40,944 nt of DNA, from assembly GCA_913009755.1 (NCBI GenBank), contig CAJVWU010000033.1, positions 1 to 40,944 of the forward strand, given 5' to 3'. This document shows, in pieces, positions 8,023 through 15,348 of the stretch (its first letter is position 1; each line of letters opens with the position of its first letter). The DNA comes from an uncultured Bacteroidia bacterium. Lineage in GTDB: Bacteria; Bacteroidota; Bacteroidia; Bacteroidales; F082. Both the position numbers and the translations under genes were made by a program. The notes below the pieces were generated by a model, which saw only the letters and a program-made list of their open reading frames with translations, had not been told where the DNA came from and did not search any database.

Positions 8023-8030
8023 TACATTTG
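8023..8030 (+). promoter_or_regulatory. -7 promoter element of the M64 peptidase gene
   Basis: TACATTTG matches TAnnTTTG, 28 bases before the ATG at 8059. The divergent sigma-factor box abuts it, so polymerase bound at one would probably block the other. Confidence 0.5.
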
Positions 8031-8058
8031 TGCTTTCTAACGAAAACAAAGTAAAGTT

Positions 8059-9330
8059 ATGAAGAAGATATTTCTGTTTTTTGCGTTCACATTTTTATTC
8101 GCTTCCGGTCATGCTCAATTTGACAACTATTTTAAAAACAAAGCCCTGCGTTTGGATTACGACCATACGGGAACCGACACATCCGAAATATATTCTTTTA
8201 ATGAAATGATCATGGAACCTTTCTGGGCAGGTCCTAAAACCAATCTGGTTGACACCTTTGATTACGGCAAATATTATTTCAAAGTTTATTCCGTCAAAAA
8301 TGACTCATTGATTTATTCCCACGGCTATTCCACACTGTTCGGGGAATGGCAAACCACCGATGAAGCAAAAACCACCCGGCGTACCTTTTCGGAAAGTGTG
8401 ATTTTCCCCTTTCCGAAAGAAAATGTACGGGTTGAATTTTACAGTCGTAGTTGGGAAGGGAAATGGGTAAAGAAATTTGAATACCTTGTCAGCCCGTTCG
8501 ATAAATACATCAAACGCGACCGGCGGCTGGTTTATCCTTCGTTTGATGTGTGGGTTTCGGGAAAACCGGAGAACAAAGTGGATATTGTTTTACTCCCCGA
8601 AGGATATACCGAAAACGAGATGGGGAAATTTATTGACGATTGCCGGAGGTTCTCCGATGCCTTTTTTTCCTTTTCACCATACGCCGAAAACAAAGACAAG
8701 TTCAACATCAGGGGTGTGCTGGCACCATCTTCCGAATCAGGGGCCGATGATCCCGGTAGAATTTCCTGGAAAAATACCATCCTCGATGCCTCATATTATA
8801 CTTTCGGCACGGAACGCTACCTGATGACACGGGATTATAAAAGTGTGTGCGACCTGGCAGCCAATGTGCCTTACGACCAGATTTACATATTGGTGAACAG
8901 TAAAAAATACGGTGGCGGCTCCATATATAACTACTACAATGTAAGTGTTACTGGAAGTGCTTTTGCGCCCAAGATCATGATCCATGAATTCGGACATGGC
9001 TTTGCCGGACTGGGGGATGAGTATTATACTTCCGAAACAGGATACAATGATTTTTACAACCTGAAAGTGGAACCCTGGGAGCCCAACCTCACCACGCTGG
9101 TCGCTTTTGACCGGAAATGGAAAGACATGATGAAAAAAAGCACCCCTATCCCTACACCGGATACAAAAAAGTATTATCACACGGTTGGCGTTTTTGAAGG
9201 CGCCGGATATGTGGCCAAAGGGGTTTACCGCCCTTACCACGATTGTCTGATGAATAGCTTTGACGGCAACAAATTCTGCCCTGTCTGCACCCGGGCTATC
9301 CAAAGAATGGTTGATTTTTATTCTGAATAA
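8059..9330 (+). CDS. secreted M64-family metallopeptidase (IgA peptidase-like)
   Basis: The 423-residue protein starts with a signal peptide (MKKIFLFFAFTFLFASGHAQ). Residues ~21-155 match the N-terminal beta domain of M64 proteins. The catalytic domain follows, starting with VDIVLLPEGYTENEM. It carries the zinc-binding motif HEFGHGFAGLGDEYY beginning at His309, that is HExxH with the downstream GDEY characteristic of M64. There is no T9SS sorting domain or lipobox, so it is probably periplasmic or released by an unknown route. The founding member cleaves IgA; in environmental Bacteroidota the substrate is unknown. It is transcribed divergently from an ECF sigma factor. Confidence 0.9.
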   Translation: MKKIFLFFAFTFLFASGHAQFDNYFKNKALRLDYDHTGTDTSEIYSFNEMIMEPFWAGPKTNLVDTFDYGKYYFKVYSVKNDSLIYSHGYSTLFGEWQTTDEAKTTRRTFSESVIFPFPKENVRVEFYSRSWEGKWVKKFEYLVSPFDKYIKRDRRLVYPSFDVWVSGKPENKVDIVLLPEGYTENEMGKFIDDCRRFSDAFFSFSPYAENKDKFNIRGVLAPSSESGADDPGRISWKNTILDASYYTFGTERYLMTRDYKSVCDLAANVPYDQIYILVNSKKYGGGSIYNYYNVSVTGSAFAPKIMIHEFGHGFAGLGDEYYTSETGYNDFYNLKVEPWEPNLTTLVAFDRKWKDMMKKSTPIPTPDTKKYYHTVGVFEGAGYVAKGVYRPYHDCLMNSFDGNKFCPVCTRAIQRMVDFYSE

Positions 9331-9350
9331 TATTGTGTGTTAATTAGTTT

Positions 9351-9370
9351 CCCAGACCTTCAGGGCTGGG
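9351..9370. repeat. 20-nt hairpin repeat, copy 1 (REP-like)
   Basis: CCCAGACCTTCAGGGCTGGG folds into a hairpin with arms CCCAG/CTGGG and an inner CCT/AGG pair. A second copy at 10854-10873 differs at one of the 20 positions, and similarity extends about seven bases on the left and a few on the right. It lies between the M64 gene and the PqqD gene and could also act as a weak terminator. Confidence 0.7.
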
Positions 9371-9456
9371 TTTCGGGTTAAGGGTTTAGCCTGTGAACAT
9401 TAAAATCTTATACATTTTTCATTAAATATTATAACATCCGTCCGGTAACAATAGTA

Positions 9457-9464
9457 TAATATTG
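9457..9464 (+). promoter_or_regulatory. weak -7 promoter element of the PqqD-ATP-grasp unit
   Basis: TAATATTG differs from TAnnTTTG at one base and lies 36 bases before the ATG at 9501. It is the best candidate for the start of the seven-gene unit. Confidence 0.3.
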
Positions 9465-9500
9465 CACCTTCAAAGTTCAATACAACAAAATCAGAACAAC

Positions 9501-9755
9501 ATGAAAATAAAGAACAACATTGCTGTCAGTGATTCGGGGTTTGTTTTTAACCCGGCCACGGGTGAATCATTTTCGGCTAATCCCATTGGGATGGAAATTA
9601 TGGAATTGTTGAAAAAAGGCACGCCGACACAGGAAATCAGCAACACGATCCTGGAAAAATACGAAACCGATGCCCCCACTATTGATAAAGACCTTCATGA
9701 TTTTATCCAGATATTGAAGCAATATACTTTAATAGAAGAACATGGAAAAGCCTGA
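9501..9755 (+). CDS. PqqD-family protein
   Basis: The 84-residue protein resembles PqqD-type winged-helix domains, which bind precursor peptides and present them to modifying enzymes. It has the N-terminal strand pair NIAVSDSGFVFNPATGESFSANPIG, then a helix GMEIMELLKKG, then TPTQEISNTILEKYETDAPTIDKDLHDFIQILKQYTLI, the typical three-helix part that follows. The frame is open from a TTG at 9462, but ATG 9501 gives the standard N-terminus. Its last 14 bases overlap the ATP-grasp gene, so the two are translationally coupled. In known systems such a protein partners with a radical SAM or other peptide-modifying enzyme; here the adjacent enzyme is an ATP-grasp ligase. Whether it binds a peptide here is inferred. 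Confidence 0.8.
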   Translation: MKIKNNIAVSDSGFVFNPATGESFSANPIGMEIMELLKKGTPTQEISNTILEKYETDAPTIDKDLHDFIQILKQYTLIEEHGKA

Positions 9756-10788
9756 ATACACCATCGGCGTAACGGCACTCAACGCCATTGACAACCCCGG
9801 GCCTGGCATTCCGGTTATCCGCGCTTTGCGGGAAGCCAAATCTTTCAATGTAAGAATTATCGGGCTGTCCTACGAATCGCTTGAACCCGGCATTTATATG
9901 CACGAACTTGTTGATAAAACCTATCAAATCCCGTATCCCTCCGCCGGAACCGACCTTTTGCTGGAACGCCTTGAATATATACAGGATCAGGAAAAAATGG
10001 ATGTGATCATTCCCAATTTTGATGCGGAATTATTTTCATTTATCAAACTGCAGCCAAAACTGAAGGCAATGGGCATTCATGTATTTTTACCCACCCCCGA
10101 ACAGTTTGAAGAACGCCTGAAAGTGAACCTGACCGAATTTGGAGAAAAGTATGATATCCCTGTCCCTGAAAGTGAAGCGATTTTTTCAATGGATAAAATA
10201 GCTGACATTGCCAATGATTATGATTGGCCCGTTCTTGTTAAAGGTAAATATTACGATGCTTCGGTGGTTTATAATATTGAACAGGCCCGCATAGCATTCA
10301 ACAAAATATCTTCAAAATGGGGGCTCCCGATCATCATACAAAAATTTGTCCATGGTACCGAATACAACATAACGGGGCTGGGTGACGGGAAAGGGAATAC
10401 CATCGCTGCCGTACCCATGCGTAAACAGTATATAACGGATATTGGAAAGGCCTGGGGCGGCATTGCCGTAAGTGACGACCACCTGCTGGAACTTACCCGT
10501 GATTTTATTGCCAAAACCAAATGGCAGGGCGGGTTTGAGCTGGAATTGATGAAAAATAAAAAAGGTGAATTTATCCTGCTGGAAATCAACCCGCGCATCC
10601 CCGCCTGGATATACCTTGCCGTCGGCGTTGGCCAGAACATCCCCGAAGCCCTCGTTAACCTGGCGTTGGGGAAAAGGGTGGAACCGTTTAAAAAATATTC
10701 AGTCGGTAAAATGTTTATCCGCTATTCATGGGATATGATGGTGGAACTGAGTGAATTCGAGAAAATATCAACGACAGGAGAGCTTTGA
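9742..10788 (+). CDS. ATP-grasp ligase (carbamoyl-phosphate-synthase-like fold)
   Basis: The 348-residue enzyme should activate a carboxylate with ATP and join it to an amine or thiol through an acyl-phosphate. The N-terminal domain starts with TIGVTALNAIDNPGPGIPVIRAL, glycine-rich at the position of the pre-ATP-grasp fold. The ATP-grasp core follows, with PVLVKGKYYDASVV near residues 163-176 (phosphate-holding lysine), the metal ligands in GFELELM near 264-270, and LLEINPRIPAW at 279-289 (E and N ligands, substrate arginine). It overlaps the PqqD gene and is followed, after a 117-base gap with a hairpin repeat, by the PLP decarboxylase. I cannot name the substrate. Biotin carboxylase or purine enzymes are unlikely, because the flanking genes do not fit those pathways. 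Confidence 0.85.
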   Translation: MEKPEYTIGVTALNAIDNPGPGIPVIRALREAKSFNVRIIGLSYESLEPGIYMHELVDKTYQIPYPSAGTDLLLERLEYIQDQEKMDVIIPNFDAELFSFIKLQPKLKAMGIHVFLPTPEQFEERLKVNLTEFGEKYDIPVPESEAIFSMDKIADIANDYDWPVLVKGKYYDASVVYNIEQARIAFNKISSKWGLPIIIQKFVHGTEYNITGLGDGKGNTIAAVPMRKQYITDIGKAWGGIAVSDDHLLELTRDFIAKTKWQGGFELELMKNKKGEFILLEINPRIPAWIYLAVGVGQNIPEALVNLALGKRVEPFKKYSVGKMFIRYSWDMMVELSEFEKISTTGEL

Positions 10789-10853
10789 GGGGAGAGTGGA
10801 ATGGAAGAGAAAACTGAAAGCGTAAAAAATAAAGCTGTGAAATAAATCAGTTA

Positions 10854-10873
10854 CCCAGTCCTTCAGGGCTGGG
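10854..10873. repeat. 20-nt hairpin repeat, copy 2 (REP-like)
   Basis: CCCAGTCCTTCAGGGCTGGG is the second copy of the element at 9351-9370. It lies between the ATP-grasp and decarboxylase genes and may reduce read-through or protect mRNA ends. Confidence 0.7.
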
Positions 10874-10905
10874 CTTAAAAAATAAGAAACAAAAAATATA
10901 CTCAA

Positions 10906-12264
10906 ATGGAAAAACAAAGATACGAACGGCCGATGATCAAAAAACTGGAAAGCAACATGCCCAATAAATTCGGTATGCGCACCGAGTACCGGCCAATGAC
11001 ACACATTGACAATGTCGCCGTAAAGGATTTGATTGATGAATACGGGTCCCCCCTGTTCGTTATTTCGGAGAAAACCATACGCAACAACATCCGCAGTGCG
11101 CGCAAAGCGTTTGAAACCCGGTATCCGAAAGTACAGTTTGCCTGGTCTTATAAAACCAACTATCTTGATGCGGTATGCCGCACTTTCCATCAGGAAGGTT
11201 CGTGGGCCGAAGTAGTCTCGGGATTTGAATATGACAAAGCCCTCCACAATGGTGTTGACGGCAGTAAAATTATTTTTAACGGTCCCGACAAAACGGAGGA
11301 AGACCTTAATAAAGCGATTAAAAATAATTCGTTAATTCATATTGATCATCTCGATGAGCTATATGCTATCAGTGAAATAGCCCCGGGACTGAACAAGAAA
11401 GCCCAGGTTGCCATCCGCGTAAATATGGATACAGGCATCTATCCCATGTGGGACCGTTTTGGATTCAACTACGAAAACGGTCAGGCATGGGATGCCCTGA
11501 ACAAGATCATGCGTACTGACGCGATGGAACTTGTCGGGCTGCATACCCACATTGGTACATTCATGCTTTCGCCAAATGCTTATGCCGTTGCTGCCGGCAA
11601 ACTGGCCGACCTCGCCATCGGCATCAAGGACAAATATGGCCATGAAATAAAATACATTGACATGGGCGGCGGCTTCGCGTCCAAAAACAAACTGAAAGGG
11701 ACTTACCTTCCCGGTACGGACATCAACCCGTCTGTCAACGACTTTGCCGAAGCCATCACCGGCGCCCTGATAAACAGTAATTTCAAACCCGATAATTTGC
11801 CGCTGTTGATCCTCGAAACCGGAAGGGCTTTGATTGACGATGCTGCCAACCTGCTGGGAACGGTCATCTCCAACAAACGGCTTTCCGACGGCAGGCGCTC
11901 TACTATCCTGGATGTCGGTGTGAACATCCTTTTCACCTCATTCTGGTACGATCATAAAATAACGCCCGCACAACCATTTACTCAATATGCCGAAGATACC
12001 GTACTTTACGGGCCTTTATGTATGAACATTGATGTGATAAGGGAAAATATCAGCCTGCCACTGCTGAATAAAGGCGATCATGTTGTGATACAACATGTGG
12101 GGGCTTACAATATGACTCAATGGATGCAGTTTATTACGCTGAGGCCGCGGATTGTCATGATCGATCCCGAAAATAATGTGCATGTGATACGCGAACGGGA
12201 AACACTTGACCGTCTGCTGGAATTTGAGAAAGTGCCGGATCATCTAAAAACTTTTGACCTTTAA
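10906..12264 (+). CDS. LysA-fold PLP-dependent amino acid decarboxylase, substrate unknown
   Basis: The 452-residue protein belongs to the fold type III decarboxylases (diaminopimelate, ornithine/arginine and carboxynorspermidine decarboxylases). It has the PLP lysine in WSYKTN (Lys83), GLHTHIGT at 211-218, the glycine-rich phosphate cup MGGGFA near 253-258, ETGR at 304-307, and GPLCMNID at 369-376 with the catalytic Cys372 and the substrate-contacting Asp376. In diaminopimelate decarboxylase that last motif is CESGD; here the Glu is replaced by Met, so meso-diaminopimelate is probably not the substrate. The product would be an amine, perhaps one used or made by the neighbouring ATP-grasp ligase. 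The first ~25 residues are unlike LysA. It lies 41 bases before the eIF-2B-like gene. Confidence 0.85.
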   Translation: MEKQRYERPMIKKLESNMPNKFGMRTEYRPMTHIDNVAVKDLIDEYGSPLFVISEKTIRNNIRSARKAFETRYPKVQFAWSYKTNYLDAVCRTFHQEGSWAEVVSGFEYDKALHNGVDGSKIIFNGPDKTEEDLNKAIKNNSLIHIDHLDELYAISEIAPGLNKKAQVAIRVNMDTGIYPMWDRFGFNYENGQAWDALNKIMRTDAMELVGLHTHIGTFMLSPNAYAVAAGKLADLAIGIKDKYGHEIKYIDMGGGFASKNKLKGTYLPGTDINPSVNDFAEAITGALINSNFKPDNLPLLILETGRALIDDAANLLGTVISNKRLSDGRRSTILDVGVNILFTSFWYDHKITPAQPFTQYAEDTVLYGPLCMNIDVIRENISLPLLNKGDHVVIQHVGAYNMTQWMQFITLRPRIVMIDPENNVHVIRERETLDRLLEFEKVPDHLKTFDL

Positions 12265-12305
12265 TCATATTTTCAGCATCACAATGAGATAAGGTTTTTT
12301 GGGAT

Positions 12306-13136
12306 ATGCACCTTTTTGAAGAAATAATAAACGATAACAAGTCCGGATCGGGAACAATACTGAATCATGTTCAGGCAAAACTGATTGATCTCGGCAATCA
12401 AAAACAAGACATCGGGAAAGAGTTTTTGTTGTCATCACTGAAGAAGGTCAGGAGACAATTTCCACAATTTGGCTTGCTGTTTCATTTTGCAAGCACTTTG
12501 TCTCAGCACTTTAAAGATCATAAAATTATTGCCGGTGATGAATTGACCGGCTTTGTTAAGCAATACATTGGAAAATGGAAAGACAGCCGGGATATTGCTT
12601 CCCGGAACATGATCAACCGGATTGATTTTTCCGGGAAAAGCGTGCTTGTCCACAGCAACAGCTCCGCCATTCATAACCTGTTCGGCCACTTGGCTGAAAA
12701 AAAGGTCTTCCCGGTTGTGTGGCAGACCTGTTCTTCCCCGGTGGGAGAGGGGTTGATACAGGCAAAAATGATCAGCGAAATGGGGGTTGAAACCCATCTT
12801 ATTCATGAAGATGCATTGAGTAATTTCATGCCGGAAATGGATATGGCCGTTCTGGGTGCCGACCTCATCCTTGATGACCGTTTTTTGAACAAAGTGGGTT
12901 CATATCCCATTGCCTTGCTTTTTAAAACTTTTAAGAAACCGCTTTATGTATTGACCGAAAAACGGAAAATAATAAACTTCGCGGGACTGACACCGGAGCT
13001 TATAAATAAATTATCTGTTGAAAAGGAAAAACCGGAAACGGAGTTAGACCCCGATAAAACATCCGGCATTACAGTACACAATCTTTATTTTGAATTCACA
13101 CCGTTGTCGTTGGTGAAAAATGTATTTTTGGATTGA
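12306..13136 (+). CDS. eIF-2B/MtnA-superfamily protein lacking the isomerase cysteine
   Basis: The 276-residue protein matches the eIF-2B alpha/beta/delta family, which includes methylthioribose-1-phosphate and ribose-1,5-bisphosphate isomerases. An N-terminal helical domain (1-105) precedes the Rossmann-like part: VLVHSNSSAIHNLFG (113-127), a P-V-W-QTCSSPVGEGLIQAK segment, AVLGADLILDDRFLNKVGSYPIALLFK (181-207) with the conserved GAD and NKxGxY motifs. In catalytic isomerases the first motif reads HCN; here it is HSN, with serine for the catalytic cysteine. It may therefore bind a sugar phosphate or nucleotide without isomerising it. It lies in the middle of the seven-gene set; its stop overlaps a possible TTG start of the next gene. 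Confidence 0.8.
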   Translation: MHLFEEIINDNKSGSGTILNHVQAKLIDLGNQKQDIGKEFLLSSLKKVRRQFPQFGLLFHFASTLSQHFKDHKIIAGDELTGFVKQYIGKWKDSRDIASRNMINRIDFSGKSVLVHSNSSAIHNLFGHLAEKKVFPVVWQTCSSPVGEGLIQAKMISEMGVETHLIHEDALSNFMPEMDMAVLGADLILDDRFLNKVGSYPIALLFKTFKKPLYVLTEKRKIINFAGLTPELINKLSVEKEKPETELDPDKTSGITVHNLYFEFTPLSLVKNVFLD

Positions 13137-13141
13137 TCAAT

Positions 13142-15337
13142 ATGGAACAGAAAACAAAACATCCCTTTCAGGACAGTTGGCATAGCATCATGAACAGCTA
13201 TGGGCAGGTTTTCTTTTCCAAAAGCCCTGTTTTTGCAATCATCCTGCTCATCGTTACTTTTTTTGATGTTTATGCGGGCATTGCCGGATTATTGGCCGTT
13301 GCCATTTCAAACGCCATGGCCTATTTTCTGGGGTTGAATAAGTATAAAATTGTTGAAGGGGCTTATGGTTTCAATTCGTTACTGGTTGGTCTCGGCATCG
13401 GGATATACTTTCAACCCGGGGTGGAGTTTTATATTATCCTGCTGTTGATCTCGGTGATGACGTTGTTTTTTTCGGTCGCCCTTGAAGGGGTTCTCGGTAA
13501 ATATGGTTTGCCCTATCTGAGTGTTCCTTTTTTGCTGGGCATCTGGATCGTAATTATCGGCACCAAAGGCTATTCGGCCTTAAACATTAGCGAACGCGGC
13601 GTGTACAATCTGAACGACATGTATGCCATTGGCGGCATGACCATGGTCAGGTTATATGAGTGGTTCAACAACCTGGCCGTGCCCGAATCGCTGCGCATAT
13701 ATTTCAAATCGCTGAGCGCCATTCTTTTTCAGTATCACATGTTTGCCGGCATCCTGATCGCCATCGGATTAATTTATTATTCACGTATTGCTTTTCTGTT
13801 ATCACTCATGGGGTTTTACACGGCCTACTATTTTTACTTTTTTATCGGCGCCAACATCAGTGAACTGACTTACAGTTATATCGGGTTCAACTACATCCTC
13901 ACGGCCATTGCCATCGGCGGGTTTTTCATCGTGCCTTCACGGCGTTCCGTTTTGTGGGTGATTTTTCTTACCCCCCTTATTGCCATTACCTTAAGCAGTA
14001 CTGCATACGTTTTCTCAATTTTCCAGCTTTCGGTATTCTCGCTGCCTTTCAACATCATTGTGCTATTATTCCTCTATGTTTTGAAATTCAGGGAGAAAGA
14101 CATGAGCAAACTTGCACTTGTTGCTGTTCAGCAATTTTCTCCCGAAAAACATGCTTACAGTTTTAACAATTACCTGAGCCGTTTCGGGAGTTTACCCTGG
14201 ATTGCCATGAAACTGCCGTTTTGGGGCGAATGGAAAATTACGCAGGCACACAACGGAAAAATCACTCATCAAGATGAATGGAAGCATGCCTGGGATTTTG
14301 AAATTGTAGATGAAACAGATAAAGTTTATGAACATGACGGCAGCAAACCGGAAGATTTTTATTGTTTTAACAAACCGGTCATTGCCCCCGCCGATGGAAC
14401 TGTTGAAACCATAATAAACAATGTGGAAGACAACGAAATTGGAGAGGTTGACGTGAAGAACAACTGGGGTAATTCCGTCGTGATCAAACATGCCGATAAG
14501 TTGTATTCACAGGTCAGCCACCTGAAAAAAGACAGCATAAAAGTTGAAGGCGGGCAAACGATAAAACAAGGCGAACTCATCGGCTATTGCGGCAACTCGG
14601 GACGGTCACCCGAACCGCACCTCCATTTTCAGTTTCAATCAAATTCTGCTATTGGCTCCAGCACCATAAGCTATCCCATATCTTCTTTTATCATCAGGAA
14701 AAAAGGCCAATACAGGTTCGAGGTTTCCGCTTTGCCCGGGCTTGATCAACTGGTTTCAAACATAACCACAAACCAGATGCTGAAAGATGCTTATCATTTT
14801 AATCCCGGCAAGAAACTTCATTTTGAAACCGAACAGGATGGTGAGGTCATTTCACACCGGTGGAAGATAGAATCCGACATTTACAATAATACTTATTTTG
14901 TTTGTCAAAGTACCGGTTCCAAGGCATGGTTTAAGCAAATCGGGGATGTGTTTTATTTCACGCAATATAGGGGCAAGCCCAACACATTGCTCTATTTTTT
15001 CTATTTATCTTCTTTTATGGTTGTCACTGCTTTTTATCAAAATATGCAATTGAAAGACAATTATCCGTTAACAGTTTTCCCCAATAAAAAATGGCTTTTC
15101 TTACAGGATTTCTGTATCCCTTTCTTTAAATTCCTCAAAGCGGAATACACAATAAAATATGCATCGCTTCAAAAAGGCGGCCATGAACGGATAACACTCA
15201 CCTCAACCGCAACTTTCGGAAGAGGTAACAAAACAACCGGCAACTTTGCGTTTACCATTCAGGTAACGCCAAAAGGTATTGCACAACTGGAGATCAACCA
15301 TTCGGGAAAAACCATAAAAGCCATCAATAAATTTTAG
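13142..15337 (+). CDS. urea transporter-like channel fused to an M23 peptidase domain
   Basis: This is a 731-residue fusion. Residues 1 to about 318 form ten or so membrane segments of the urea transporter (UT) fold, with GAYGFNSLLVGLGIGIYF near 73-90 and GKYGLPYLSVPFLLGIW near 119-135, corresponding to the two conserved half-repeats. Residues ~360-505 are an M23/LytM metallopeptidase domain with His382-x2-Asp385, GNSVVIKHADKLYSQVSHL and HLHF (493-496); all zinc ligands are present. The last ~220 residues are not recognised. The channel would sit in the inner membrane with the peptidase domain facing peptidoglycan in the periplasm. ATG 13142 is preferred over the TTG at 13133, which overlaps the previous stop. 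The next gene starts 11 bases later. Confidence 0.85.
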   Translation: MEQKTKHPFQDSWHSIMNSYGQVFFSKSPVFAIILLIVTFFDVYAGIAGLLAVAISNAMAYFLGLNKYKIVEGAYGFNSLLVGLGIGIYFQPGVEFYIILLLISVMTLFFSVALEGVLGKYGLPYLSVPFLLGIWIVIIGTKGYSALNISERGVYNLNDMYAIGGMTMVRLYEWFNNLAVPESLRIYFKSLSAILFQYHMFAGILIAIGLIYYSRIAFLLSLMGFYTAYYFYFFIGANISELTYSYIGFNYILTAIAIGGFFIVPSRRSVLWVIFLTPLIAITLSSTAYVFSIFQLSVFSLPFNIIVLLFLYVLKFREKDMSKLALVAVQQFSPEKHAYSFNNYLSRFGSLPWIAMKLPFWGEWKITQAHNGKITHQDEWKHAWDFEIVDETDKVYEHDGSKPEDFYCFNKPVIAPADGTVETIINNVEDNEIGEVDVKNNWGNSVVIKHADKLYSQVSHLKKDSIKVEGGQTIKQGELIGYCGNSGRSPEPHLHFQFQSNSAIGSSTISYPISSFIIRKKGQYRFEVSALPGLDQLVSNITTNQMLKDAYHFNPGKKLHFETEQDGEVISHRWKIESDIYNNTYFVCQSTGSKAWFKQIGDVFYFTQYRGKPNTLLYFFYLSSFMVVTAFYQNMQLKDNYPLTVFPNKKWLFLQDFCIPFFKFLKAEYTIKYASLQKGGHERITLTSTATFGRGNKTTGNFAFTIQVTPKGIAQLEINHSGKTIKAINKF

Positions 15338-15348
15338 CAGAATTGTCA

